DNA of 64,000 nucleotides from Paracoccus stylophorae (GCF_028553765.1 NZ_CP067134.1:591501-655500), one strand, 5' to 3'. Counted from the stretch's first letter, positions 25,058-34,750 are shown. Notes: generated from the sequence alone by a model not told the origin. Numbers and translations: made by a program.

Positions 25058-26716
25058 TCAGCCCTGGTCGCGCCAGCGATTGACCAGCGGATAGCGGCGG
25101 TCCAGCCAGAAGGCCCTGGTGGTGATGCGCGGGCCGGGCGCGGCCTGATACCGTTTCCATTCGCTGACAAACAGCAGCCGTTCGACCTGCTGCACTGTGG
25201 CGGCGTCAAAGCCCTGCGCGACCAGATCGGCGCGGCCCAGATCGCGTTCGATCAGCCCTTCAAGGATCGCGTCCAGCACCTCGTAGGGGGGCAGCGAATC
25301 CTGATCCGTCTGATCGGGGCGCAGCTCGGCCGAGGGGGGTTTGGAGATGATCCGCGGCGGGATCACCTGCGCCCGGGCGCCCATCATCCAGTCGCGGTGG
25401 TTTTCGTTGCGCCAGCGGCAGGTTTCGAACACGCGGGTCTTGTAGAGATCCTTGATCGGGTTATAGCCGCCGGCCATGTCGCCATAGATCGTGGCATAGC
25501 CCACTGCGATTTCGGATTTGTTGCCGGTGGTCAGCAGCATCTCGTCGAACTTGTTCGAGATCGCCATCAGCATCACGCCGCGCAGGCGGGACTGGATGTT
25601 TTCCTCGGTCGTGTCCGGGTCCGTGCCCTGCATCAGATGCGCCAGCGCCTGGGCGACGGCGGCGCGGGCGGGTTCGATCTGCACCGTATCGAGCCGCGCT
25701 CCCAGACGCCGGGCGCAGTCGGCCGCGTCATCGAGGCTGGCCTGCGAGGTGTATTCCGATGGCAGCATGACGCAGCGCACATTGTCGGGTCCGATCGCGT
25801 CGGAGGCGATGGTCGCGACCAGCGCCGAATCGATTCCGCCCGACATGCCCAGCACGACCTTGCGGAAACCGGATTTGCGCAGATAGTCGCGCAGGCCCAG
25901 CATCATCGCGTGATAATCCTGTTCCCACGCATCGGGTTGCGGCGCCATCGGCCCGGGTTCGGCCCGCCAGCCGTGATCGGTGCGGGTGAAATCGACATGG
26001 GCCAGCGTCTCGGCGAAGGGCGGCAGTTGCACGACCTTTCGCCCGCCGGGGTTCAGCACGAAGCTGGCGCCGTCATAGATCTGGTCGTCCTGCCCGCCGA
26101 CCATGTTCACATAGACCAGCGGCAGGCCTGTCTCGACCACGCGGCCGACCATGTGGCCCATGCGCAGGTCCAGCTTGTCGCGGTGATAGGGGCTGCCATT
26201 GGGCACGATCAGGATCTGCGCCCCGGTTTCCTCCAGCGTTTCGGCCACGTCGGGATACCACGCGTCCTCGCAGATCGGGCTGCCGATGCGGACCGGGCCG
26301 ATCGGATAGGGGCCGCTGATCGGGCCGCTGTCGAACAGCCGCAACTCGTCGAACAATTGCTTGTAGGGCAGGCGGTGTTTCAGCACGCGGGCGACCGGCT
26401 TGCCGCCCCTGAAGACGTGATAGGCGTTGTAAAGCCCGTCCCCCTCGCGCCACGGCCCGCCGATGCCGAGGGCCGGCCCGTCGGCGCAATCCTGCGCCAG
26501 CCCCGTCAGCGCCGCGATGGCCTGTTCGGTGAAGGCCGGTTTCAGCACCAGATCCTGGGTCTGATAGCCGGTGATGAACATCTCGGGCAGGGCCAGCATG
26601 TCGGCGCCGGCCTCGCGCGCCTCGGCCCATGCCTTGCGCGCGATCCGGGCGTTTCCGGCCAGATCGCCCACGGTGGCGTTCAACTGGCCTATGGTCAGGC
26701 GAAAGCGGTCGGTCAT
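25058..26716 (-). CDS. nadE: Glutamine-dependent NAD+ synthase
   Basis: A 552-residue two-domain enzyme. Residues 1-~260 form a nitrilase-type glutaminase with the Glu-Lys-Cys triad: Glu in ALPEMFITGY, Lys in LKHRLPYKQLFDE and Cys in GSPICEDAWYPDV. Residues ~275-552 form the synthetase domain with the PP-loop LGMSGGIDSALVATI and the SEIAVGYATIYGDMAGGYNPIKDL deamido-NAD site. Ammonia from glutamine amidates nicotinate adenine dinucleotide to NAD+. It is monocistronic by layout: a divergent MORN gene upstream and a hairpin repeat downstream. Confidence 0.95.
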   Translation of the reverse strand: MTDRFRLTIGQLNATVGDLAGNARIARKAWAEAREAGADMLALPEMFITGYQTQDLVLKPAFTEQAIAALTGLAQDCADGPALGIGGPWREGDGLYNAYHVFRGGKPVARVLKHRLPYKQLFDELRLFDSGPISGPYPIGPVRIGSPICEDAWYPDVAETLEETGAQILIVPNGSPYHRDKLDLRMGHMVGRVVETGLPLVYVNMVGGQDDQIYDGASFVLNPGGRKVVQLPPFAETLAHVDFTRTDHGWRAEPGPMAPQPDAWEQDYHAMMLGLRDYLRKSGFRKVVLGMSGGIDSALVATIASDAIGPDNVRCVMLPSEYTSQASLDDAADCARRLGARLDTVQIEPARAAVAQALAHLMQGTDPDTTEENIQSRLRGVMLMAISNKFDEMLLTTGNKSEIAVGYATIYGDMAGGYNPIKDLYKTRVFETCRWRNENHRDWMMGARAQVIPPRIISKPPSAELRPDQTDQDSLPPYEVLDAILEGLIERDLGRADLVAQGFDAATVQQVERLLFVSEWKRYQAAPGPRITTRAFWLDRRYPLVNRWRDQG

Positions 26717-26836
26717 GCGCGGGGCCCCCTGGTATCGCGTCTCCGTGATAGGGGAAGGCGCGGGAAAGGAAAAGTCGGGCTTTGCGCAGGGCTGCCGGCT
26801 GCGCTAGACCATGGGCAGAAGGCGAAGGGGTGGTCG

Positions 26837-28303
26837 ATGAACGCAGCAATTCGTGCAGGTGTGGCGGTGCTGGCGCTGATGGCTTCGACGGCTGCGGCGG
26901 ATGCGCAGGTCGTCACCAAGCAGTATGACGATGGCGGCGTCTATGAAGGCACGTTCCGCAACGGCCGCCAGCACGGGCAGGGCATCTATACGCTGCCCAA
27001 CGGCTATCGCTATGAAGGAGACTGGGTCGAGGGCGAGATCCTGGGCCAGGGCACCGCGACGTTTCCGAACGGGTCGGTCTATGTCGGCCATTTCGCCAAG
27101 GGCAAGCCCGATGGCAAGGGCCGGATCACCTATGCCGACGGCGGCACCTATGAAGGCGACTGGATCGCCGGCGAGATCACCGGCGAGGGCGTGGCGGAAT
27201 ATGCCAATGGCAGCATCTATACCGGGCAGTTCGTCAAGGGGCTGCATCAGGGCCGGGGCGTGCTGACCCAGCCCAACGGCTATCGCTATGAGGGCGACTG
27301 GAACGCCGGCGTGAAAGAGGGGCAGGGCAAGATCACCTATCCCGACGGCGCGGTCTATGAAGGCGGGATGCTGGCCGGGCAGCGCGCCGGGCGCGGCAAG
27401 CTGACCATGGCCGACGGGATGACCTATGACGGGATCTGGTCGGCCGGCCAGATGTCGGGCACCGGGGTTCTGGTGCAGGCGTCGGGCGACCGGTACGAGG
27501 GCCAGATGCGGGGCGGCAAGCGCGAGGGGCAGGGCGTCGCCACCTATGCCAGTGGCGATGTCTATGACGGCCAGTTCCGCGCCGACCGCCGCCACGGCAC
27601 CGGCACCTTCACCGGCACCGACGGCTACGTCTATACCGGCGACTGGGTCGAGGGGCGGATGGAGGGTCAGGGCCGGATCACCTATCCCGACGGATCGGTC
27701 TATCAGGGCCAGATGAAGGACGACCGGCCGCACGGCACCGGCAAGATCACCTATCCCGACGGCTCTACCTACGAAGGGCAGTGGGCGGCCGGCGTGATCG
27801 AGGGCGAGGGCAAGGCCGTCTATGCCAACGGCATGGTCTATGAAGGCAGCTTCAGGAACGCGCGCAATGACGGGCAGGGGCGCATGTCCTATCCCGACGG
27901 CTATGTCTATACCGGCGCGTGGCAGGACGGGCAGCGGCACGGCGAGGGGCAGGCGACCTATCCCGACGGCACCGTCTATACCGGCAGTTTCGCCAACGGC
28001 CTGCGCGAGGGCAGGGGCAAGCTGACCACGCCCGACGGGTTCGTCTATGAAGGCGGCTGGAAGGCGGGCGAGATCGACGGAGAGGGCGTGGCGACCTATG
28101 CCAACGGCGACCGCTATGAGGGCCGGTTCGAGGCCGGCAAGCGGCAGGGCCAGGGCGTGATGCGCTATGCCACCGGCCAGGTCGCGGCGGGCGAGTGGGA
28201 GGACAACCGGCTGATCGAGGCCGAAGAGGCCCCGGCACCGGAGCCGGACGGCGCGACGTCCGAGTTGCCCGCCGACAGCGCGCCGTCTGCGGGCGGAGAG
28301 TGA
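26837..28303 (+). CDS. Secreted MORN-repeat protein (18 full repeats)
   Basis: A 488-residue protein. The start at 26837 gives a signal peptide (MNAAIRAGVAVLALMASTAA) cleaved near ADA-QVV. From about residue 36 to 450 there are 18 consecutive 23-residue MORN repeats of the form Y-x-G-x-W/F...G-x-G...Y-P/A-N/D-G, with a broken nineteenth (VAAGEWEDNRL) and then an acidic Pro/Ala-rich tail of ~30 residues. No gap or enzyme domain interrupts the array, so the protein is a long beta-ribbon, presumably periplasmic or surface-exposed. MORN arrays bind lipids or act as scaffolds in eukaryotes; their bacterial role is unclear. It is transcribed divergently from nadE. Confidence 0.88.
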   Translation: MNAAIRAGVAVLALMASTAAADAQVVTKQYDDGGVYEGTFRNGRQHGQGIYTLPNGYRYEGDWVEGEILGQGTATFPNGSVYVGHFAKGKPDGKGRITYADGGTYEGDWIAGEITGEGVAEYANGSIYTGQFVKGLHQGRGVLTQPNGYRYEGDWNAGVKEGQGKITYPDGAVYEGGMLAGQRAGRGKLTMADGMTYDGIWSAGQMSGTGVLVQASGDRYEGQMRGGKREGQGVATYASGDVYDGQFRADRRHGTGTFTGTDGYVYTGDWVEGRMEGQGRITYPDGSVYQGQMKDDRPHGTGKITYPDGSTYEGQWAAGVIEGEGKAVYANGMVYEGSFRNARNDGQGRMSYPDGYVYTGAWQDGQRHGEGQATYPDGTVYTGSFANGLREGRGKLTTPDGFVYEGGWKAGEIDGEGVATYANGDRYEGRFEAGKRQGQGVMRYATGQVAAGEWEDNRLIEAEEAPAPEPDGATSELPADSAPSAGGE

Positions 28304-28423
28304 GGTGGTGGCGTAGCGGCGGGGGATGGGCTGTTCGAGGGGCGGAAGGCGGACGGGACGGACTTTCGCGGCGACTTGCTCGAAGGTCTGCTTCATTAGA
28401 GTATAGCCGTATGGGACTACCCG

Positions 28424-29542
28424 ATGACAGAGCGCCAACAGATACGAGTCTATCTCGATGCCCAGGATTTCATCTCCCTCTCGAAGCGGCCCCTTTCCGA
28501 GACTGAGGCGGCGCTATTCAGAGAACTCGTTAGCCTCCGGCTTAATGGCGTGGCCGAGTTCGGGGTATCTCTCTTCCACGTCGCCGAGGTGCTAAATCCC
28601 GACAGCGAGGGCTTCGAAGACTACCAGCGCCATTGCGGCGAGGTGATTCATGCACTTACAGGCGCCGCCGCGTTCCCCCATGTGGGCGACGTCCTAAACG
28701 GGGCCGCGTTCCCAAACAATGGGATATGGGCACCGGCATTCAGCTTGGAAAACATAAAGGCGCTGGTCGACGCTAAATCCATCAAGCGCATGGTTGGAGA
28801 CGCATTTCAGGATCAGGAGCCGCTATCTCGTCAGCAGCGGCGGCTGATCGCGAATCCGAAGACGCTCGCGCGACTCATGGAGAACACGATGTTCGATCTG
28901 CCGCCAGAGTTTGCGATGATCGGCATGACGAAGGCGGAGTTCTGCGCCCTCGTTCGCGATCCGCCACGTGGGCGACGGGCGTTCCATGCGAAGTTCATGC
29001 GCTTCGTAACCGACCCACGGCATTACTGCGCCGCCGTCGCTTCCGTTCGACGCGGACAGAACCCAATGCGCCAGATCATGGACGAAAGCCTCGCGGAGAC
29101 GCGCGCGAAGATCGACGCGCTCGTGGCCGGCATCCGGCTCAAGCGCGCGCGGGACGGAGGGATGCGCCTCATCCATGAGGCCGCCATCTCCCACGCGGTG
29201 CAGACCTACGGCGACGCCTCCGATGAGGCGGAACGCGCTCGGAGGGAGCATGCCGCGTTCGAGCGCGAGGCCCGGCGCGTGCCTCGCTCGTCATGGTCTC
29301 ATGCGAGCGGTCCCCGGTTCGATTACATCCGCGCCTATTGTGAGGCGCTTTTCCGTATGGAGCGCGATCCATCGCCGTCAGAGGTGATGGACCTGTGTCA
29401 TCTCGCCTACCATCCGGACGTGGACCTCATTCGCGTTGATGGACGGATGTTCGACATGATGCGGGGGTTCGTACCGCTTAAGGGCAAGATGGTCGCGAAA
29501 CTAAGGGAGCTGCCGGATGCGATCCGACGCGCGTCGCAATGA
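28424..29542 (+). CDS. Orphan protein with PIN-like acidic motifs at both ends
   Basis: A 372-residue protein I do not recognise as a named family. The N-terminus reads IRVYLDAQDFISLS (Asp12 after a strand) and SLFHVAEVLNP (Glu55); the C-terminus reads EVMDLCHLAYHPDVDLIRVDGRMF (Asp323, Asp339). That order, strand-Asp, helix Glu, Asp at a helix start and strand-Asp, is the PIN nuclease active-site pattern, but with ~260 mostly helical, charged residues inserted between the second and third acid. Codon use differs from the flanks: AT-ending codons such as CTA, ATA and AAT are frequent and GC is visibly lower. No partner antitoxin frame, integrase or att repeat was seen. Nuclease function is inference. 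Confidence 0.7.
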   Translation: MTERQQIRVYLDAQDFISLSKRPLSETEAALFRELVSLRLNGVAEFGVSLFHVAEVLNPDSEGFEDYQRHCGEVIHALTGAAAFPHVGDVLNGAAFPNNGIWAPAFSLENIKALVDAKSIKRMVGDAFQDQEPLSRQQRRLIANPKTLARLMENTMFDLPPEFAMIGMTKAEFCALVRDPPRGRRAFHAKFMRFVTDPRHYCAAVASVRRGQNPMRQIMDESLAETRAKIDALVAGIRLKRARDGGMRLIHEAAISHAVQTYGDASDEAERARREHAAFEREARRVPRSSWSHASGPRFDYIRAYCEALFRMERDPSPSEVMDLCHLAYHPDVDLIRVDGRMFDMMRGFVPLKGKMVAKLRELPDAIRRASQ

Positions 29543-29768
29543 CTGCACTTCACTGGGACGGCCGAATGAAGCGGTGCCGCCGTTTCACATGGGCTGGTCG
29601 TAGCATCCGAAACGTCAGCAGGCGCGGGTATTGATCTGATTAGAACCCCATGCGGCAGTCGCAGGAAGTATCCGTCGAATCCGCCGTTCGCGAGCGACGC
29701 AGCAGCCGTCCCTGTGGCCCCCAAGCAGACCTCCAGACCTCCTCAAACCCCCTCGCCCGCCCACCGGA

Positions 29769-30848
29769 TCAGCGCGCTTCGTCGTCCCCCCCGAACAGCC
29801 CCTTCAGCCCGCGCGTCAGCAGGTTTCCGACCTTGGGCCGGGGTTGCGAGATGAAGGGGAGCGGGCGGCAGACTTCCATCGCGGCGATGCCGACGCGGGC
29901 GGTCAGGGCGCCGTTCACCACCCCCTCGCCGAAGCGGCGCGACAGCTTGGCCATGACGCCGCCGCCCGCGACCGTCTGGATCAGATCGTCGCCCGCCGCG
30001 ACCGCGCCGGTGGCGACCAGATGCGCCATGACGGTGCGCGCCAGCCGCCAGCCGCCGACCGCGCCGGCCCGGCCGCCATAGATTTCCGCCATCCGCCGGA
30101 TCATCCGCAGATTGGCCGCCAGCGCCGCCGCGACATCGGCCAGCGCCAGCGGAATCAGCGCCGTCGCCGCGGCCACGGTGCGCGATGCGGCCTCGATCTC
30201 GCGCCGTGCCTGCTGGTCCAGACCGGCCAGCAATTCGGTTTCCGCCATCGCCAGCAGCGTGGCGGCGTCCACCGCGTCGCCGCGCGTCTCGGACAGGCGG
30301 GCGCGGTGCCACTCCATCTCGGGCCGGTTGCGATACAGCGACAGAAGCTGGTCGGTGACGTGGCGCGCCTCATCCATGCTGTCATCGGCCAGCGCGGCGC
30401 CGGCCTGTCGCTGGATCGCGTCGATCATGGCAAATCGCGCCCAGGCCCGGTATTCGCGCCACGCCATGCCAAGCGCGGCCAGCGTGAACAGCGCAAACAG
30501 CGCGATGCCGATCCAGCCCAGCACCGGATAGCTGCGCAGCAGCGAATCGATGAAATCCAGCGCCGCGATCGACAGCAGAAAGGTGAACAGCGCCACGCCC
30601 GAATTGATGAACAGCCGCGTCAGCCGCGAGGGCCGGCGGCCGACCAGACGGCTGACCATCTCCATCGTGCGCGGGCGCGGCAGGGCGCGCGGCGCCTCGT
30701 CGATGGGCGGGGCGTCGGCGGGGCTGGGGCCGTCCTGGCGCGATTCGTGGCGCGGCTGGTGGCGCGGGCCGGGGTCTTGCGCGGGTTTCTCGGCCGAATC
30801 CAGCTCGATCAGCACGGGGCCGCGCCTGCGGTTCGGATCGTCTGTCAC
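29769..30848 (-). CDS. DUF697/TIGR01620 inner-membrane protein (YcjF-like)
   Basis: A 359-residue protein from a GTG start overlapping the ycjX stop by 4 bp. Residues 1-~65 are a charged, Pro-rich cytosolic leader; two membrane helices follow (SGVALFTFLLSIAALDFI and LGWIGIALFALFTLAALGMAW), then a helical region with EMEWHRARLSETRGDAVDAATLL and an Ala-rich DUF697 segment (AATALIPLALADVAAALAAN, TVMAHLVATGAVAAGDDLI) that may insert in the membrane. The YcjX-YcjF pair is a conserved, stress-associated module of unknown mechanism, in enterobacteria next to phage-shock genes. No psp genes are present here. Confidence 0.87.
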   Translation of the reverse strand: MTDDPNRRRGPVLIELDSAEKPAQDPGPRHQPRHESRQDGPSPADAPPIDEAPRALPRPRTMEMVSRLVGRRPSRLTRLFINSGVALFTFLLSIAALDFIDSLLRSYPVLGWIGIALFALFTLAALGMAWREYRAWARFAMIDAIQRQAGAALADDSMDEARHVTDQLLSLYRNRPEMEWHRARLSETRGDAVDAATLLAMAETELLAGLDQQARREIEAASRTVAAATALIPLALADVAAALAANLRMIRRMAEIYGGRAGAVGGWRLARTVMAHLVATGAVAAGDDLIQTVAGGGVMAKLSRRFGEGVVNGALTARVGIAAMEVCRPLPFISQPRPKVGNLLTRGLKGLFGGDDEAR

Positions 30849-32212
30849 AGCCGGTCTCCGATCAGGAATTCGGCGGCGCGGTCCAGCCGGATATGGGGCG
30901 GGCCGTCGCCGGGGCGGGTGGTGCTGGCGGCGGGGGCAAAGTTCATGATCGCGTAATCGCCGTCCAGCCATGTCTCGGACCCGGCGCGGGCGGGATGCAG
31001 CAGCGCGGCGGGATCGGCGGGCAGTTCGCCGGGATAGAACGCCGCCTGCCGCCCGTCCATCAGCCGGCCGCGCACGGCGGGCAGGTCCTCGCCGTCCTGG
31101 GCGATCACGTCCTCGGTCGTGGCGCGCAGGGCGGCGATGGCCATCGCCTCGGTCCGCGCGCCGCTGAAATCGGCGCGGTCGCGGGCCTCGCGCAGCATCG
31201 CCGACAGGATCGCGGTCAGGCGGTTGTGCTGGATGTGATGCAGGTGGTCGGCCTTGGTGGCGGCGAACAGGATGCGTTCGACCCGCCGCGTTCCCAGGAT
31301 CTGCGCCAGCCAGCCGGCGCGGCCGGGGCGGAACGCGGTCAGGATGTCGGCCATGGCGCGGCGCATGTCCTCGACCGCGCGCGGGCCCTGATGGATCGCG
31401 CCCAGCACATCGACCAGCACCACCTGCCGGTCGATGCGGGCGAAATGGTCGCGGAAGAAGGGCTTGACCACGCGCGACTTGTAGGCGTCGAAGCGGCGGC
31501 GGAATTCGCGCGCCAGCCGGCCGTCGCGCAGATCCGCCGGCAGCGGCGCGAATGTCAGCGCGGGCGAGCCGGCCATCTCGCCCGGGATCAGGAACCTGCC
31601 GGGGGTGCAGTCGGAAAACCCCGCCTCGCGCGCGGCCTGAAGATGGGCGGTATAGGTTTCGGCCAGTCGCTGCGCCACCGGTTCGTCGAACCGCGAGGCA
31701 TCGAGGCCGCGCAGCGCGGCGGTATAGGCGTCGGCGCCGGGGCGCCCCTCGATCCGCGTCAGGACCTCGTCCGACCAGGCGCCGAAATCGCGTTCCATCA
31801 GCCGCAGGTCCAGCAGCCATTCGCCGGGATAATCGACGATGTCCAGATGGATCGTGCGCGGCCCGGTCAGGCCGGAAAACAGGCCCCGCCCCTCGATCCG
31901 CAGGGACAGGCGCAGCTGGCTGACATGGCGGGTGCTGTCGGGCCAGTGCGGGTCGGGGCCGGTCAGCGCCGCCAGATGGCGTTCGAAATCGAAGCGCGGG
32001 ACGGTATCGTCGGGCTGCGGTTGCAGCCACGCCGCCTTGAGGCTGCCATCGGCGGCGGCGCGCAGCGCGTGCATGCGGCCGCGATCCATCAGATTGGCCA
32101 CCAGCGAGGTGATGAAGACGGTCTTGCCGGCCCGCGACAGCCCCGTGACGCCCAGTCGGATCACCGGATCGCCAAGGCCCAGCCCCGCGATCACCCTTTT
32201 GCCGATTCCCAT
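30845..32212 (-). CDS. ycjX: YcjX family P-loop GTPase-like protein
   Basis: A 455-residue protein of the YcjX/DUF463 family. Walker A is GVTGLSRAGKTVFITSLVANL near residue 20-40, where the family reads G-x-S-R-A-G-K-T. The Walker B/G3 equivalent is HLDIVDYPGEWLLDLRLM, and FAATKADHLHHIQ holds the NKxD-like TKAD base-recognition motif. Eukaryotic dynamin-like GTP binding has been reported for the family. It is the first gene of a two-gene unit with the DUF697 membrane protein and faces hrpB across a 108-bp divergent gap. Confidence 0.92.
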   Translation of the reverse strand: MGIGKRVIAGLGLGDPVIRLGVTGLSRAGKTVFITSLVANLMDRGRMHALRAAADGSLKAAWLQPQPDDTVPRFDFERHLAALTGPDPHWPDSTRHVSQLRLSLRIEGRGLFSGLTGPRTIHLDIVDYPGEWLLDLRLMERDFGAWSDEVLTRIEGRPGADAYTAALRGLDASRFDEPVAQRLAETYTAHLQAAREAGFSDCTPGRFLIPGEMAGSPALTFAPLPADLRDGRLAREFRRRFDAYKSRVVKPFFRDHFARIDRQVVLVDVLGAIHQGPRAVEDMRRAMADILTAFRPGRAGWLAQILGTRRVERILFAATKADHLHHIQHNRLTAILSAMLREARDRADFSGARTEAMAIAALRATTEDVIAQDGEDLPAVRGRLMDGRQAAFYPGELPADPAALLHPARAGSETWLDGDYAIMNFAPAASTTRPGDGPPHIRLDRAAEFLIGDRL

Positions 32213-32320
32213 TCTGCCCGCCCTGTCGTTCCGGTTGCCCCGAAGATAGGGACCGCGCCCGGAATTTCATAGGCCGGGCGGGACTTTCGCGCGACCGGGC
32301 GCTTTGGCATAAGCTGGCCC

Positions 32321-34750
32321 ATGACCGACCGCTTGCCCATCGACGATGCCCTGCCCGCGCTGCGCGAGGCGCTGGCCGCGCATGGCCGGGCGGTTCTGGT
32401 CGCCCCGCCGGGGGCGGGCAAGACGACGCGGGTGCCGCTGGCCCTGCTGGACCTGGTGCCGGGCCGGATGCTGATGCTGGAGCCGCGCCGGCTGGCCGCG
32501 CGGGCCGCAGCCGAACGTCTGGCCGCCGGTCTGGACGAGGCGGTGGGCGGGCGCGTCGGCTTTCGCATCCGGGGCGAATCCGTGGCCGGCAGCCGGATCG
32601 AGGTCGTGACCGAGGGCATCCTGACCCGGATGATCCAGTCCGATCCGTCGCTGGCGCGCATCGGCTGCGTGATCTTTGACGAGTTTCACGAACGCAGCCT
32701 GAACGCCGATCTGGGACTTGCCCTGGTGTGGGAGGCGCGCGGCGCGCTGCGCGAGGATCTGGCGATCCTGGTGATGTCGGCCACGCTGGAGGCCGAACCC
32801 GTGGCCACGCTGCTGGACGACGCGCCGGTGATCCGGTCCGAGGGGCGGGTATTCCCGGTCGAGACACGCTGGCTGGACCGGCCCTTGCCCGCCGGCGCGC
32901 GGCTGGTGCCCGAGGCCGCGCGGCTGATCGTGCAGGCCGAGGCCGAGACCCGCGACACCGGCGGCACGATCCTGGCCTTCCTGCCCGGCGAGGGCGAGAT
33001 ACGGCGGGTCATGGCGCTTTTGCGCGACACGGGTTGCGAGGTGCTGCCGCTGTATGGCGCGCTGGACGCCGGGGCGCAGCGGGCGGCGCTGTCCGTGCCC
33101 GGCGTGCAGCGGCGCATCGTGCTGGCCACGGCGATTGCCGAAACCTCGCTGACGATTCCGGCGGTGCGGGTGGTCGTCGATGCGGGACGGGCGCGGCGGG
33201 CGCGGTTCGATCCGGGCAGCGGCATGTCGCGGCTGGTCACTGAACGGGTCAGCCGGGCCGAGGCCGATCAGCGGCGGGGCCGTGCGGGCCGGGTCGCGCC
33301 GGGGGTCTGTTACCGCATGTGGGCGCGCGCCGAAGAGGGCGCGTTGCCCGCCTTTGCCCCGCCCGAGATCGTGGCCGCCGATCTGGCGGGGCTGGCGCTG
33401 GAACTGGCGGCATGGGGTGCCGCGCCGGACAATCTGGCGTTCCTGACGCCACCGCCCGACGCGGCGCTGGCCGAGGCGCGGGCGCTGCTGGTCCAGCTTG
33501 GCGCGCTGGATACGGCGGGGCGGATCACCGGTCACGGACGCGCGCTGGTGCGGCTGCCGCTGCATCCGCGGCTGGCGCATATGCTGACGCTGGCGGGGGC
33601 GCCGGCGGCCGATCTGGCGGCGCTGCTGTCGGCGCGCGATCCGCTGCGGGGGGCGCCGGCCGATCTGTCGCTGCGGCTGGCCGCGATCCGCGATCCGCAG
33701 GGCTTTGCCGCCCGGCATCCCTATCAGGCTGATCGCGCAGGGCTTTTCCGGCTGCGGGACGATGCGCGGCGGCTGCGCCGGTTGGCGACGGGCGACGGTT
33801 CGGCGGAGGGTCCCGCCGGGCATGGCGCGATGGCGGCGCTGGCCTATCCTGACCGGATCGGGTTGCGGCGCAGGGGCGATGCGCCGCGATTCGTGCTGTC
33901 GGGCGGCAAGGGTGCGGTGCTGGATGCGGGCGATCCGCTGGCCGGGCAGCGATTGATCGTCGCGGTCGATCTGGACGGCGACGGGCGCGAGGCGCGGGTG
34001 CGGATGGCCGCCGCGCTGGACGAGCAGACCCTGCGCGATCTGTATGGCGCGCGCATCCACGAGGTCGCGATCTGCGAATGGTCGCGGCGCGAGGGGCGGG
34101 TGCTGACCCGCCTGCAAGAGCGGCTGGGGGCGCTGGTTCTGTCGGACCGGAACTGGGCCGGGGCGAGCGAGGAGGCGGTGGCGCGGGCGGCGTTCGAGGG
34201 GTTGCGGCAGGACGGGTTGCCGTGGACTCGCGCGGCGGCGCGGCTGCGGGCGCGGATCGCGCTGGTCGAGGGGCTGGGGCCGGTCGATGAGGCCAGCCTG
34301 CTGGAGGATGGCCAATGGCTGCTGCCGTGGCTGGGGCAGGCGCGGACGCTGGCCGATCTGCGGGCGCTGGACCTGGTCGAGCCGCTGAAGGCGCGGATCG
34401 GCTGGGAGGGGCAGCAGCGCCTGGCGGCCGAGGTGCCGGCGCATTTCGTGACCCCCCTGGGGCGCAGGGTGGCCATCGACTATAGCCACGAGACGCCGTC
34501 CATCGAGCTGAAATTGCAGGAGGTTTTCGGCGTCACGCAGCATCCGAAAGTGGCCGGGCGGCCGCTGCGGATCAGCCTGTTGTCGCCGGGGGGAAAGCCG
34601 GTGCAGGTGACGACCGATCTGCCGGGGTTCTGGGCCAATTCCTATGCCGAGGTCCGAAAGGAGATGCGCGGCCGTTACCCCCGCCATCCATGGCCCGAAG
34701 ACCCGACGCAGGCCGCGCCGACCACGCGCGCCAAACCGCGCGGGACGTGA
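32321..34750 (+). CDS. hrpB: ATP-dependent RNA helicase HrpB
   Basis: An 809-residue DEAH-type helicase of the HrpB subfamily. Walker A is VAPPGAGKTTRVPLALL (about 28-44), the DExH box is VIFDEFHERSLNADLGLAL, motif III is VMSATLEAEP, motif V IVLATAIAETSLTIP and motif VI QRRGRAGRVAPGV. The C-terminal half has the HA2-like helicase-associated region and the HrpB-specific domain ending PRHPWPEDP, the family's closing motif. HrpB is a non-essential proteobacterial helicase with an ill-defined role in RNA processing. It is a single gene; its stop codon touches a GGCAACG/CGTTGCC hairpin that begins repeat copy B. Confidence 0.95.
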   Translation: MTDRLPIDDALPALREALAAHGRAVLVAPPGAGKTTRVPLALLDLVPGRMLMLEPRRLAARAAAERLAAGLDEAVGGRVGFRIRGESVAGSRIEVVTEGILTRMIQSDPSLARIGCVIFDEFHERSLNADLGLALVWEARGALREDLAILVMSATLEAEPVATLLDDAPVIRSEGRVFPVETRWLDRPLPAGARLVPEAARLIVQAEAETRDTGGTILAFLPGEGEIRRVMALLRDTGCEVLPLYGALDAGAQRAALSVPGVQRRIVLATAIAETSLTIPAVRVVVDAGRARRARFDPGSGMSRLVTERVSRAEADQRRGRAGRVAPGVCYRMWARAEEGALPAFAPPEIVAADLAGLALELAAWGAAPDNLAFLTPPPDAALAEARALLVQLGALDTAGRITGHGRALVRLPLHPRLAHMLTLAGAPAADLAALLSARDPLRGAPADLSLRLAAIRDPQGFAARHPYQADRAGLFRLRDDARRLRRLATGDGSAEGPAGHGAMAALAYPDRIGLRRRGDAPRFVLSGGKGAVLDAGDPLAGQRLIVAVDLDGDGREARVRMAAALDEQTLRDLYGARIHEVAICEWSRREGRVLTRLQERLGALVLSDRNWAGASEEAVARAAFEGLRQDGLPWTRAAARLRARIALVEGLGPVDEASLLEDGQWLLPWLGQARTLADLRALDLVEPLKARIGWEGQQRLAAEVPAHFVTPLGRRVAIDYSHETPSIELKLQEVFGVTQHPKVAGRPLRISLLSPGGKPVQVTTDLPGFWANSYAEVRKEMRGRYPRHPWPEDPTQAAPTTRAKPRGT

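Noticed and set aside
26940..28200. Regular ~69-bp periodicity that could suggest a CRISPR or satellite array
   Set aside because: The period is the 23-residue MORN repeat in an intact coding frame; the DNA units are diverged and without spacers.
29543..29768. Gap after the PIN-like gene examined for att sites, tRNA remnants or a second small gene
   Set aside because: No direct repeat matches the upstream gap (28304-28423), and no tRNA-like structure or supported frame was seen.
29769..32867. A 1032-residue leftward open frame
   Set aside because: It is the DUF697 gene (from 30848) prolonged through an out-of-phase reading of ycjX and antisense hrpB; GC-rich DNA has few stop codons in such frames.
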